DNA of 25,407 bases, taken from contig CAZTLI010000018.1 of the NCBI GenBank assembly GCA_964614375.1, positions 1 to 25,407 of the forward strand. The letters are read 5' to 3'. Positions 7,726 to 15,921 of this stretch are shown one piece after another. This stretch comes from CAZTLI01 sp964614375 (lineage in GTDB: Bacteria > Chloroflexota > Anaerolineae > Aggregatilineales > Phototrophicaceae). A program made the position numbers and the translations under genes. Under the pieces are notes generated by a model. It ran no database searches, was not told where the DNA came from, and saw only the letters and a program-made list of their open reading frames with translations. Numbering within the stretch: the stretch's first letter is position 1; each line of letters opens with the position of its first letter.

Positions 7726-8050
7726 CGCTCTCGCTCCCTAAAAATGTTTATTTCATGCTCCTTTGAATGTGAATGAGCCTTGTGCCTCATTCACACGTCC
7801 CTAAGCATAAAGACTGGGGCTTGCGATACCCTTAAAACCCGACATTACAGGCATTAAGCGTTGGTTTGGTCTTATATATATTTTGGTTAGAAAATGGTTG
7901 GAATGACCCGGATTCGTGTAAGGCGGCGCTATCAACTTGCAAAGGTTGGATTTGTGTCACTAAAAAATGAAGATTGTAAATCAAAAGCGGCACATATTGA
8001 TGCACCGCCATGAATTTTGTATAGAAAGCGTGATTTGGGTGAAGCTATCG
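7726..8050. other. Intergenic region upstream of the FHA gene with a 10-bp palindrome
   Basis: No gene is seen in these 325 bases. TGTGAATGAG (7768-7777) is perfectly complementary to CTCATTCACA (7786-7795), separated by eight bases, 43-70 bases upstream of the FHA start. It could be an operator or a leader hairpin; no T-run follows on the FHA-coding strand. A very AT-rich patch near 7873-7885 (TATATATATTTTGG on plus) may be part of the FHA promoter. Confidence 0.5.
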
Positions 8051-10108
8051 TTAGGGGTGGGTTCGTATACGCCGCATCCCGCCGCCCAACACGACCATTA
8101 ACAAGGCGAATAATAAAGGCATCCGCCAGATGGGGGTTTCGCCCGTTCGTGGCAGCGCCTGTATGACTGTGCCTGTTGAACACACCTGACCCGTCGTCAA
8201 CATGACACAGGCCGTATTGTCAATCGGTGTCACAGGTGTGCCGATGACCACCGTCGTCAGTGTGAAGAGCGCGCTTTCGCCGGGCGCGAGGCTGGCGAAG
8301 GTGACGGTGAGCGTTTGCCCGTTGACCGTGTATGTCCCACCCGGCACATCAACCCGTTCAATCTGGAGTTCGGGGCGCAGGGTGTCCTGGACAACGACAT
8401 TGGTCGCCGTCGCATTGCCATTATTCCGCACGGTGACAAACCACTGGATGCGCTCTCCGGGTTGTCCAACTTGACCGGGCAGCAAGAAGCCCAATTTCGT
8501 AATTGCCGGGTCAAAGATGATGATTGGCGCTGCTGGCGCGATTGTTCCGGTGCTGGCATCGGCGGTAATTGGTGTGGCGGTGGGCGGCACGGGCGAGACG
8601 ACTTGCACCGTGACAATCGCCGTACTGATACCGCCATTGCCGTCATCAATCGTATACGTGAAGCTGTCTGTCCCGCTAAATCCGGGTGCGGGCGTATACA
8701 CCAGTTGAGTGCCCGCTAAACCGACTGTACCGCTGCCGCCCTGTGTAAAGGCGACGATGGTCAGGACGTGTCCGTCATCATCGCTGTCATTCGCCAGCAC
8801 ATCGACAGTGATGGGCGTGTTTTCGGTGGTAGAACCCGTATCGCTGCGGGCAATAGGCACATTATTTTGCACCGTAATCGTCACCGTAGCGGTATCTGCC
8901 GCGCCGTTGCCATCACTCAGGTCATTGATGGTATAGGTAAAGCTATCGACGCCGACAAAGCCGGGCGCGGGTGTATAGGTCACGGTAGCGCCGTTATGTG
9001 TCACTGTACCGTTTGCGCCCTGCGTCACACTAATGACCGTCAGCGGGTCGCCATCCGGGTCGGTATCATTATTGAGCACAGGCACGACCACAGCCTGTCC
9101 GCCGGGGGTCGTGGCGGTATCGTCATTGGCAACCGGCGGCGAATTCAACCCCACAGGGCGCACATTGCCCAGCAGCAGCACAAAGTCGTTATAATCGCCG
9201 TTGCTGGCATCTTCAAACGCCAGAATAAAACTGTTGGCAACCGGCGCACCAGCCCGGTCAAAATGGGGATAAACCCGCACCGCATGGCTGATTGGCCCGG
9301 TATTGAGCGCATCTTGCGTAAAGTCCGTATGAACGAACCCTTCGTTATGCGTATATATACCAAATGCCGCGGCGCCGGGGTCGAATGTTTCTAGCCCGAC
9401 GCCGCGTGGAAGTGCCACCTGCTGCACCGGATCGGGATAGAGCATTTGCGCGCCCTGACCGGTAAACCCCAGCACAATCCCCAGTTCCGTTTGATTAACG
9501 GGCGGGCCGGGGAGATAGAAGCCGTATTGGGTATGATCGCCAAAGCCAAAGTTTGCCACCCATTCCACGGTGACGTTTCCGGGTCCCGCCTTCTCGAACA
9601 ACTCCACGTCTACCTCATCGCCAATTAAAGCGGGAGTCGTTGGCAGCAGCCCGGTGCCGCCTGCATCGACGCTGAATCCGACTGCGTTGAAAATGGTCTG
9701 TAAATCGGGTTCGGCGGTGAAGGTTTGCTGGATGCGTATCCCAAACAGCGGAATGTCCACATCTGCGCCAGCGGTATTGACGATCCGCAGGATGGCGTTG
9801 AGGATTCCGGTAGGGCCTGCGGCTGGCGAAAAAGTGACATTGAGCGCCGTCGTCGCGCCCGGCCCAATGACAATCGGAAAGACATTGGGTGTGACGTTGA
9901 AGCTGCCGCCGATAATCGACGCATTGGTGATTTGTATCGGCGCGCCCCCCGTATTGGTAATGATGACACTTTGCGGCGGGCTGGTGGTGTTTTGTACGGC
10001 GCTGAAAACCAGTTCAGTGACATCGGGCACCGCGGCGGCGGAAGCCACATGAATACCCGTGAGCAGCAATACAAGTGCGATGCAGGTAACAATCAATATG
10101 TTTTTCAA
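8051..10108 (-). CDS. Surface protein with Ig-like and DUF11 domains and LPRTG C-terminal signal
   Basis: The frame starts at TTG 10108 (KNILIVTCIALVLLLTG follows the start), a rare start chosen because the signal peptide begins there; GGGGGA lies 11 bases upstream. The 685 residues are arranged as signal peptide (1-25), an ASPM/choice-of-anchor D type Ig domain (about 28-130), a DUF4114-like domain ending in FEDASNGDYNDFVLLLGN (about 150-320), two bacterial Ig/cadherin-like repeats (NDDTATTPGG and YTPAPGFVGVDSFTYTI; then SDTGSTTENT and YTPAPGFSGTDSFTYTI, about 325-515), a DUF11 domain (about 540-635), and LPRTGETP followed by a hydrophobic helix and RRIR. The tail imitates a sortase signal. 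It is an exported adhesin-like or envelope protein. No sortase gene is in the window. Confidence 0.88.
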   Translation of the reverse strand: MKNILIVTCIALVLLLTGIHVASAAAVPDVTELVFSAVQNTTSPPQSVIITNTGGAPIQITNASIIGGSFNVTPNVFPIVIGPGATTALNVTFSPAAGPTGILNAILRIVNTAGADVDIPLFGIRIQQTFTAEPDLQTIFNAVGFSVDAGGTGLLPTTPALIGDEVDVELFEKAGPGNVTVEWVANFGFGDHTQYGFYLPGPPVNQTELGIVLGFTGQGAQMLYPDPVQQVALPRGVGLETFDPGAAAFGIYTHNEGFVHTDFTQDALNTGPISHAVRVYPHFDRAGAPVANSFILAFEDASNGDYNDFVLLLGNVRPVGLNSPPVANDDTATTPGGQAVVVPVLNNDTDPDGDPLTVISVTQGANGTVTHNGATVTYTPAPGFVGVDSFTYTINDLSDGNGAADTATVTITVQNNVPIARSDTGSTTENTPITVDVLANDSDDDGHVLTIVAFTQGGSGTVGLAGTQLVYTPAPGFSGTDSFTYTIDDGNGGISTAIVTVQVVSPVPPTATPITADASTGTIAPAAPIIIFDPAITKLGFLLPGQVGQPGERIQWFVTVRNNGNATATNVVVQDTLRPELQIERVDVPGGTYTVNGQTLTVTFASLAPGESALFTLTTVVIGTPVTPIDNTACVMLTTGQVCSTGTVIQALPRTGETPIWRMPLLFALLMVVLGGGMRRIRTHP

Positions 10109-10429
10109 GGTGAAATAATTCCCCCATATCTGGAATCAAATAACCGCGCAGTACGCGCATACCCACAATCTCAGTACGTCCAGATGCTGATGTTTGGATG
10201 TATGTATACGTAAAAATTGCTGGACGGACTCGACCAGCATATCACAAATTTAACAAAATCAGACCGATTTTTTACACTTTGTTATGGGTAAAGGACAACG
10301 CTGTCATGATTCCACAATGCCCGGTCGCCCGCGGTTGTTTATGATTGCCAAAACCGAACGGCATCATGTTAAGGCCATAAAAAGAGCGACGCCCACCCCG
10401 CGTCGCTCTTTGTTTCTACGCATCACAAA
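10109..10429. other. Intergenic region between the EEP and Ig/DUF11 genes
   Basis: No gene is visible in these 321 bases. The left side must hold the promoter of the surface-protein gene (AT-rich around 10195-10275), and the right side holds the terminator of the upstream gene at 10376-10411. Confidence 0.5.
10376..10411 (-). terminator. Strong Rho-independent terminator behind the EEP gene
   Basis: AAAGAGCGACGC (10381-10392) and GCGTCGCTCTTT (10400-10411) form a perfect 12-bp stem around a 7-base loop. On the minus strand it is followed by TTTAT, about 20 bases behind the stop of the EEP-domain gene. Confidence 0.85.
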
Positions 10430-12367
10430 TTACGACTCAGGCAGTGTGACCGTCACCGACAGCGGCAGATGGTCGCTGGCCTGGGTATCGGGGATGACAA
10501 AATTGCTGAATGACAGGTCATCCGAGCCAAAAATCCAGTCGATACGTTGATAAAGGTCGTTGGAGCGGAAGGTCAGGCCATTGGCATTGCCGACTGCATC
10601 CTGCGCGCTGACCAAACCAGCATCCAGCAGCCGCTGCATGTCCGGTGCGCCCGGCGTGCTGTTCATATCGCCCGCGATGAGGGTAAGCGGTTGTTCGTCC
10701 CAGACCTCGAGCAGCACATCCACCTGCTGGAAACGGTCTTCCGCCTCGACAAATGCCGATAGATGGACGCCAATCACCCGCAGCAAAGGTTCGGTATCGA
10801 GCGTGACCCAGATATAGCTGCGCGCCATCGGAATGCCTTCTGTTGGCAGCGGCGCGAATCCCCAATCGGCTATCGGCACACGACTGAGGATGATATTGCC
10901 AAAATCTGGCCCCGCAGCAGGCGCATATACATAGGGCATTTGCAACCCGATAGACAGATATTCCACCGTATCCATACCGCCGCCGACCAACCAGCCGCGT
11001 CCCGCCTCTTGAATGACGACGACATCCGGCGTGTGGGCCTGGATTTCGCGAACAATCGCCGCCGGGTCGAGCCAGCCGTTGGCCGTGACCGCATAGTGAA
11101 TGTTGTAGCTATAGACGCGCACAGCATCGCCTTCGAGGGCGGAAGTGACGACTGCCGGACGCATCAGGAACAGCAGCAGCGGCACCACCAACAGGACAAG
11201 GGGCGCTGCCGGAAGTCTTTGCGGGATGGCGACCCCGCTATCCGGCGTGGGGACAGCGATGAAGGCCGCTAATGCCAGCAAAACCGCCGCGAACGGTGGC
11301 AGCACGGCATAACTAAATGGCAGCGATGCGAGCTGCGCGACATAATACAGAATGAGGGTCACGACAAAGAGCACACTGCCGATTCCAGCGACAATGACCG
11401 TGCGACTGATGCCCGGTTTGCTTTCGCGATTGGCTGACCCGGTGAGCGCGGGCACGAGCAATCCGACGGCGAACTGCTGCGCGACCAGAATCAGCACCGC
11501 GCCCAGAAACCCACTGCTGCGCGGGATGAGGATGATGAGGACGACCAGCGCGACGCCATCGAACAGACGCACAGGCAGCGGCAGTTGACGTTTCGCCACC
11601 CAGCCAGCAGTGAACAGCATCAACGCCCCGCCGACCAGCACCAGCGCCGTCGCGCCCGCCATAGTGAAGCCTGTGACTCCGGCGACATAGGGCGAACTGT
11701 GCAGGAACAGCATATTCAGCGCGAAGAATGCGCCCAACAGCGCCGTGCTCAACCCGTTGCGGAAACCGGTCTCGGTGATACTGTCGGGCAGTGAGTTACG
11801 GATTTGCCAGAGGGCGATAAGCGCCGCCAGACATTCCACGCCAGTCACTACAACGGGTGTGAGTCCGGGCTGCCAGACCATATCCCATGTGAGGAAGGCC
11901 GCATTGATTGCCGTATCCAGCGCGAGACCAAGCACGACCCCTGCCGTGAACAGATAGGCCGACCATGCGGGCGGAATCGGATTATCGGGCGAATCGGCTG
12001 TGCGGACGATGGCTAACCCCAGGGGCAGCGCCATCAAACCGAAAGCCGTCCCGACTGCCGAAATCACCAGACCAATCGCGGGCGATGGGGCGAATTGCAG
12101 CGCGCCGCGGGCGACGATTAAACCACCGACAGTCAGCAGCAGGGTGCGTTTGGGGCTGAGGAAGCGCACAATCACCAGCAGTAAAAATGGCGATAGGAAG
12201 ACAATCAACACGGGTACTGCCGACAGGATGAGGCTGCTGACGACAAATTCGCCGAAGTAATTGACGACCAGCGAAAAGAAGGGGCGGATGAGTTGCAGCG
12301 CCAGCGTCACACCCAGCGCCGTGAGCACGCCCCGCCAGAGGAAGGTGCTGTCTAATTTATAAGTCAT
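10430..12367 (-). CDS. Polytopic membrane protein fused to an endonuclease/exonuclease/phosphatase domain
   Basis: ATG 12367 (MTYKLDSTFLWRG) behind CCGGAGTTCATAA is preferred to the GTG at 12385. The 645-residue protein has about ten to twelve hydrophobic helices over residues 15-405 and then an EEP-superfamily domain (412-645). The catalytic set is visible: YSYNIHY (Asn422), VIQEAGRG (Glu454), IGVHLSAF (His535), IAGDMNSTPG (Asp567, Asn569), QRIDWIF (Asp610) and ASDHLP (Asp632, His633). The domain should cut phosphodiester or phosphoester bonds with a divalent metal. Its nearest relatives are probably the membrane-linked EEP proteins with phospholipid, sphingomyelin or sugar-phosphate substrates, but the substrate cannot be read from sequence. 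The last helix (about 390-405) suggests the catalytic domain is outside if the number of helices is odd. Confidence 0.88.
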   Translation of the reverse strand: MTYKLDSTFLWRGVLTALGVTLALQLIRPFFSLVVNYFGEFVVSSLILSAVPVLIVFLSPFLLLVIVRFLSPKRTLLLTVGGLIVARGALQFAPSPAIGLVISAVGTAFGLMALPLGLAIVRTADSPDNPIPPAWSAYLFTAGVVLGLALDTAINAAFLTWDMVWQPGLTPVVVTGVECLAALIALWQIRNSLPDSITETGFRNGLSTALLGAFFALNMLFLHSSPYVAGVTGFTMAGATALVLVGGALMLFTAGWVAKRQLPLPVRLFDGVALVVLIILIPRSSGFLGAVLILVAQQFAVGLLVPALTGSANRESKPGISRTVIVAGIGSVLFVVTLILYYVAQLASLPFSYAVLPPFAAVLLALAAFIAVPTPDSGVAIPQRLPAAPLVLLVVPLLLFLMRPAVVTSALEGDAVRVYSYNIHYAVTANGWLDPAAIVREIQAHTPDVVVIQEAGRGWLVGGGMDTVEYLSIGLQMPYVYAPAAGPDFGNIILSRVPIADWGFAPLPTEGIPMARSYIWVTLDTEPLLRVIGVHLSAFVEAEDRFQQVDVLLEVWDEQPLTLIAGDMNSTPGAPDMQRLLDAGLVSAQDAVGNANGLTFRSNDLYQRIDWIFGSDDLSFSNFVIPDTQASDHLPLSVTVTLPES

Positions 12368-12401
12368 TTTATGAACTCCGGTCACTAGTTTGATAACAAG
12401 G

Positions 12402-12421
12402 GGGTGATTCGCGAATCACCC
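12402..12421. promoter_or_regulatory. Perfect 20-bp palindrome upstream of the EEP gene
   Basis: GGGTGATTCGCGAATCACCC equals its own reverse complement. It ends 35 bases upstream of the ATG at 12367. With no loop it fits a dimeric repressor operator better than an RNA hairpin, but it could also be a repeat; no T-run follows. Confidence 0.45.
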
Positions 12422-12497
12422 TTACCGCATCACGATTTTTATTCTTAACAATGACCGCCTATTGTATGCCAGATGCGCGCTTCCCGACAATAGCGGC

Positions 12498-12754
12498 GGA
12501 CGACCACGCCGGGTCGTCCCTACAAATGTGCGTCGGATGGGATTACCACGTAGGGACAGGCCGATGTGCCTGTCCGACAATGGACGACCACACCGGGTCG
12601 TCCCTACAAATGTGCATCGGATGGGATTACCTCGTAGGGACAGGCCGGTGTGCCTGTCCGCAGGCCGATGTGCCTGTCCGCAGGCCGATGTGCCTGTCTG
12701 AAAATGGACGACCACGCCGGGTCGTCCCTACAAATGTGCATCGGATGGGATTAC
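12498..12754. repeat. REP/BIME-like array of GTAGGGAC palindromes
   Basis: Three copies of a 26-base hairpin in minus orientation (12498-12523, 12582-12607, 12706-12731) read GTAGGGACGACCC...GGTCGTCC. Two copies of a second hairpin in plus orientation (12550-12575, 12634-12659) read GTAGGGACAGGCC...GCCTGTCC. The copies alternate head to head with spacer TACAAATGTGCRTCGGATGG between them; the main period is 84 bases. The second hairpin is extended by a 20-bp unit, CAGGCCGATGTGCCTGTCCG, repeated in tandem at 12641-12700 (three copies, one with a G variant). A GTAG head beside a palindrome in paired opposite orientation is the hallmark of REP sequences in BIMEs. Confidence 0.75.
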
Positions 12755-12797
12755 AATACGGCGCGGCTTAACACACTGTGACGATGGAGGAATGGTT

Positions 12798-13691
12798 ATG
12801 GTCAAGGCACGCGCGCGCATCCTGTGGGTTGTTTTGCTGGCGCTGGTGGCGCTGCTGCCCGCCCACGCACAGGACACTATCCCCTTCGACCCGGCGCAGC
12901 CCGTCATCCTCGTCCCCGAAATCATCAACACCTATCCCCACGACCCATCGGCCTATACCCAGGGTTTGCTCTGGCACAATGGTCGGCTCTATGAAAGCTC
13001 CGGTGGCAGCGCGACAGCCGGCGGTGCAGGTGTCTCGACACTGCGGGCGGTGTCGTTGGAAACAGGCGATGTCGGCCTCATGGTGACAGATGAAGTGAAT
13101 TTTGCCGAAGGGCTGACGCTGGTCGATGACCGCCTGATACAAATCACATGGCGCGATGGCGTGGCGCTGGTCTATGATGTCACCACGTTCGCCTATCTCG
13201 GTGAATATACATATGAAGGCGAAGGTTGGGGCATTTGCTACGACGGGCGCTATCTGTATATGACCGATGGCACTGAATTTTTGTCCGTGCGCGATGCCCA
13301 AACATTTGACCTGATTTTTGATGGCCTCGTGACCTATCGTGGCACACCGATTAATCAGCTACAGGTCGGCGGGCAGCCCTTCCAGCGCTTGAACGAAGTG
13401 GAGTGTGTCGGCGACTATATATATGCCAATGTCTGGCTGACCGATTACATCGTGCAAATCGACAAGTCCAACGGCCAGATCGTCGCGGTGATTGATGCGA
13501 CGGGTTTGCTGACTGCCGCCCAGCGCGAACAGGTCAATCCCTCGCGCGAGGTGCTTAACGGCATCGCCTATAATCCCGATTCGGACACGTTTTTCATCAC
13601 GGGCAAAAATTGGCCCTGGTTGTTCGAGGTGCGATTTGTGCTGCCAGCAGGCGCCGATGCACCACCCCCGACAGACGCCGCGGCGGGATGA
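12798..13691 (+). CDS. Glutaminyl-peptide cyclotransferase (glutamine cyclotransferase family)
   Basis: ATG 12798 is chosen because GGAGGA ends at 12791, six bases before it; the ATG at 12792 touches the ribosome site. The 297-residue protein has a signal peptide (1-24, ending PAHAQ) and then the five-bladed propeller of plant/bacterial-type glutaminyl cyclases: PHDPSAYTQGLLWHNGRLYE, NFAEGLTLVDDRLIQITW, GEGWGICYDGRYLYMTDGTE, RLNEVECVGDYIYANVWLTD and EVLNGIAYNPDSDTFFITGK. Members convert N-terminal glutamine of secreted peptides to pyroglutamate and release ammonia, here outside the membrane. All the main family motifs are present and the length is normal. A repeat array replaces a normal-looking promoter region upstream. 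The gene converges on the GNAT gene. Confidence 0.93.
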   Translation: MVKARARILWVVLLALVALLPAHAQDTIPFDPAQPVILVPEIINTYPHDPSAYTQGLLWHNGRLYESSGGSATAGGAGVSTLRAVSLETGDVGLMVTDEVNFAEGLTLVDDRLIQITWRDGVALVYDVTTFAYLGEYTYEGEGWGICYDGRYLYMTDGTEFLSVRDAQTFDLIFDGLVTYRGTPINQLQVGGQPFQRLNEVECVGDYIYANVWLTDYIVQIDKSNGQIVAVIDATGLLTAAQREQVNPSREVLNGIAYNPDSDTFFITGKNWPWLFEVRFVLPAGADAPPPTDAAAG

Positions 13692-13696
13692 CATCG

Positions 13697-13722
13697 GTAG
13701 GGGCGATGCGCGCGTCGCCCTA
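13697..13722. terminator. GTAGGGG hairpin between convergent genes, overlapping the GNAT stop
   Basis: GTAGGGGCGA and TCGCCCTAC pair around TGCGCGCG with one bulged G. The right arm includes the stop codon (CTA on plus, 13720-13722) of the convergent GNAT gene. No T-run follows, so it may be a REP-type palindrome acting as a 3'-end barrier, not a classical terminator. Confidence 0.5.
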
Positions 13723-14574
13723 CAAATCCATCACCCATATCGGCAAATCATAACCATTGCGCTCGAAACCATACCGTAGATACAAACGCTGTGAGGCGAG
13801 GTTGCTGGCCTGTGTATTGACCGTGACGGAAAACACATCGCGGTCTATGAAGCGGCGCAGCATGTCATGCAGCAATTGTGCCCCGACGGACTGCCCCTGT
13901 ATATCAGGCCGGACGGCGAGGCGTGCGAGATGGGCATTGGCACGATAGCGCGTCGTCAGTTGATAACCGACCACATCACCCGCATCCAGCGCGACGGTAC
14001 AACTGGCGGCAATAGTGAACGCCTGCCGGAAGTCGGTCTGCGTAAGCTGCCACGGGGGATGAAAGGCGGCGTTGTCTACGGCGACGATGGCGGGAAAATC
14101 GGTGCGGGCGGCGTAGCGAATGGTCATATTGCCGGGTGGCAGCAGGGGCAATATCCGACTGTTGCGCGCCAGTGTCACCACATCTTCCAGATACCGAAAG
14201 CCCATCGCTGTGATATGCGGTTGCAGCCAATCTTGCGTCAGCATCACAAACAGGTGTTTCGCGCCCAGCGCCTGTAAATCGCCCCGCAGACTGTCCCACA
14301 ATGCGCTCAGAATGGCGTCGGCGGCGGTATTATTACGAATCGCGACAATCCGCAGCCAACCACTGTCATTCATCGGGATAGACGCGCCCAATGCCCCCAC
14401 CAGACTCTGCCCCACCCACGCTAGCTGAATCGGCGCGTCATAGGCATCGAGCCAATCGTTAACATCGTGCCAATCCAGATGGGTATAGGCGCGATAGCTG
14501 CGGAACACTAAATCCAACAGCGCGCGCCGGTTGCGCCGGGTATAAGGCGTGACAGTGAGGGCGGGACTTGCCAT
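13720..14574 (-). CDS. Tandem GNAT-family N-acetyltransferase
   Basis: The 284-residue protein starts at ATG 14574, 15 bases behind the loader gene's stop, so it is likely co-transcribed with the replication operon. It contains two GNAT folds. The N-terminal one (about 5-135) is degenerate and lacks a clear acetyl-CoA loop. The C-terminal one (about 148-284) is complete: LARLAVRPDIQGQSVGAQLL (motif A with the Q/RxxGxG/A pyrophosphate loop in the form QGQSVG), then VTVNTQASNLASQRLYLRYG (motif B) and a closing strand. Double-GNAT proteins act on small molecules or peptides; the substrate is unknown. The link to replication through the operon is positional only and may mean nothing. No strong ribosome site precedes the ATG. 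Confidence 0.88.
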   Translation of the reverse strand: MASPALTVTPYTRRNRRALLDLVFRSYRAYTHLDWHDVNDWLDAYDAPIQLAWVGQSLVGALGASIPMNDSGWLRIVAIRNNTAADAILSALWDSLRGDLQALGAKHLFVMLTQDWLQPHITAMGFRYLEDVVTLARNSRILPLLPPGNMTIRYAARTDFPAIVAVDNAAFHPPWQLTQTDFRQAFTIAASCTVALDAGDVVGYQLTTRYRANAHLARLAVRPDIQGQSVGAQLLHDMLRRFIDRDVFSVTVNTQASNLASQRLYLRYGFERNGYDLPIWVMDL

Positions 14575-14589
14575 GAGGCGGGATACCGT

Positions 14590-15921
14590 TTAACGACGAC
14601 TCAGCCGGGTGGCATAATCGGGGCCGATCACCGCATGAATCGTACAGCGGCGTTTGTCCATCAGGCGGGTACGGATGCGGTTATCCATATTTTCAAGCTG
14701 CTTCGAGGTGGTGATGACGGTGGCGAGGTTGGCGATATAGCGATGATCGAGAATCTGGAACAATTTTTCGCGCGCCCAGGGGGACGTGTGTTCGGTGCCT
14801 AAATCGTCCAGCACCAAAAGCGGGATATTGCGGACTATCTGGAAGCGTTGATCGAAACTGACCGATGAATCCGGGCGAAAGGTCACGCGCAGATAATCGA
14901 GCAGGTCGGGCACGGTCACGAACAGCACCTTTTCGCCCCGTTCCGCGACCTCATGGGCAATCGCCGCCGCGAGATGGGTTTTGCCGCCGCCATAATCGCC
15001 CATCAGCATCAGCCAGCCCTTTGGCTCTTTGGCATAATGCAGCGCGATATTTTTGCTGCGTTCCAATTTTTTCTGTTCATCGGGCAGCAGCAGGTCTTGG
15101 GTATCGAAGGTATCAAATGTCATCCTGGCATACAGGCTCAAACTGGTATTGAGATCGGCCTGCTGCCGCGATGAGGTGGTGCGATAATCGGGCGCGCTGA
15201 TTTTGGCGTGGCGGATGTGCCGTTCGTCTAATAAGCGGCTGCGGATACGCGGGTCGAGGGTATCGAGCGCGGCGTTGGTGGTGATGACTGTCGGCATCTG
15301 GTGCGTATAACGGTGGTTTAGCAGTTGGAACAATTTTTCCTGTGCCCACGGGCTGGGATTTTCCACACCTAAATCATCCAGAATGAGCAGCGTGGCATTG
15401 CGAACGCGCTCAAACATTTCGTCATACGGCTCTTCGGCAGAACGCGCATAGCCGCTGCGGAGATGATCGAGCAGGTCGGGCGCGGTGATGAACAGCACCG
15501 TATCGCCCCGTCGCAGCCGTTCATTGCCGACTGCCGCCGCCAGATGCGTCTTGCCACAGCCATAAGTCCCTTCCAGCAGCAGCCATCCACGCGGCTCTTC
15601 GGCAAAATTGGACGACACGCGCACCGCCATTGCCAGCGAACGCAACTGCTCACCGGTATACATCGGGAACTGTACCTCGAAATTATCGAAGGCTTTGTCT
15701 GCCAGCGCCGCCATATTGCTCAAACGACGCAGACGTTCATGCCGTTCGGTATCCATTTCTACGGCGTGATTAGGGCAGCGAAACAGTTTGCCGAAACGGG
15801 GGTCGCTCATCGGCACATCGTAACGCACCACACCCAACCCGCCGCATATCGACTCCATGCCACAAAGATGACACGTACCGGAATCAGGAGTCGATGAAAT
15901 CGGCGTATTTGCCTTTGACAT
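14590..15921 (-). CDS. DnaC/DnaI-type helicase loader with two tandem AAA+ domains and zinc-binding N-terminus
   Basis: From ATG 15921 the protein has 443 residues; GTG 15963 and ATG 15942 are alternative starts and would add overlap with the DnaD-like gene. Residues 17-52 hold CHLC and CPNH, a probable zinc site. Two copies of an IstB/DnaC-type ATPase follow. Copy one has GTYGCGKT (118-125), LLILDDLG (178-185) and RIRSRLLD (225-232); copy two has GDYGGGKT (308-315), LLVLDDLG (368-375) and RIRTRLMD (415-422). Both keep Walker A, Walker B and the C-terminal arginine-rich sensor region, and both share PSPWAQEKLFQLLNHRY / TSPWAREKLFQILDHRY, so they arose by duplication. Ordinary DnaC/DnaI have one such domain in about 250-310 residues. 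Its place behind dnaB and the DnaD-like gene supports a helicase-loading role. Confidence 0.9.
   Translation of the reverse strand: MSKANTPISSTPDSGTCHLCGMESICGGLGVVRYDVPMSDPRFGKLFRCPNHAVEMDTERHERLRRLSNMAALADKAFDNFEVQFPMYTGEQLRSLAMAVRVSSNFAEEPRGWLLLEGTYGCGKTHLAAAVGNERLRRGDTVLFITAPDLLDHLRSGYARSAEEPYDEMFERVRNATLLILDDLGVENPSPWAQEKLFQLLNHRYTHQMPTVITTNAALDTLDPRIRSRLLDERHIRHAKISAPDYRTTSSRQQADLNTSLSLYARMTFDTFDTQDLLLPDEQKKLERSKNIALHYAKEPKGWLMLMGDYGGGKTHLAAAIAHEVAERGEKVLFVTVPDLLDYLRVTFRPDSSVSFDQRFQIVRNIPLLVLDDLGTEHTSPWAREKLFQILDHRYIANLATVITTSKQLENMDNRIRTRLMDKRRCTIHAVIGPDYATRLSRR

Larger units (their letters stand above)
12368..12797. other. Divergent intergenic region filled with palindromic repeats
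   Basis: The stretch lies between the minus-strand EEP gene and the plus-strand glutaminyl cyclase gene, so promoters for both should lie here. It holds a perfect 20-bp palindrome at 12402-12421 and a REP/BIME-like array at 12498-12754, both listed separately. Open frames across the array are repeat translations, not genes. Confidence 0.7.

Noticed and set aside
8202..9394. Long plus-strand open frames across the surface-protein gene
   Set aside because: They are antisense shadows; the minus-strand frame has clear domains and a signal peptide.
12422..12771. Open frames of 79-106 codons on both strands
   Set aside because: They translate the REP-like array and have repeated protein strings (such as RRVVPTNV), not a real gene.
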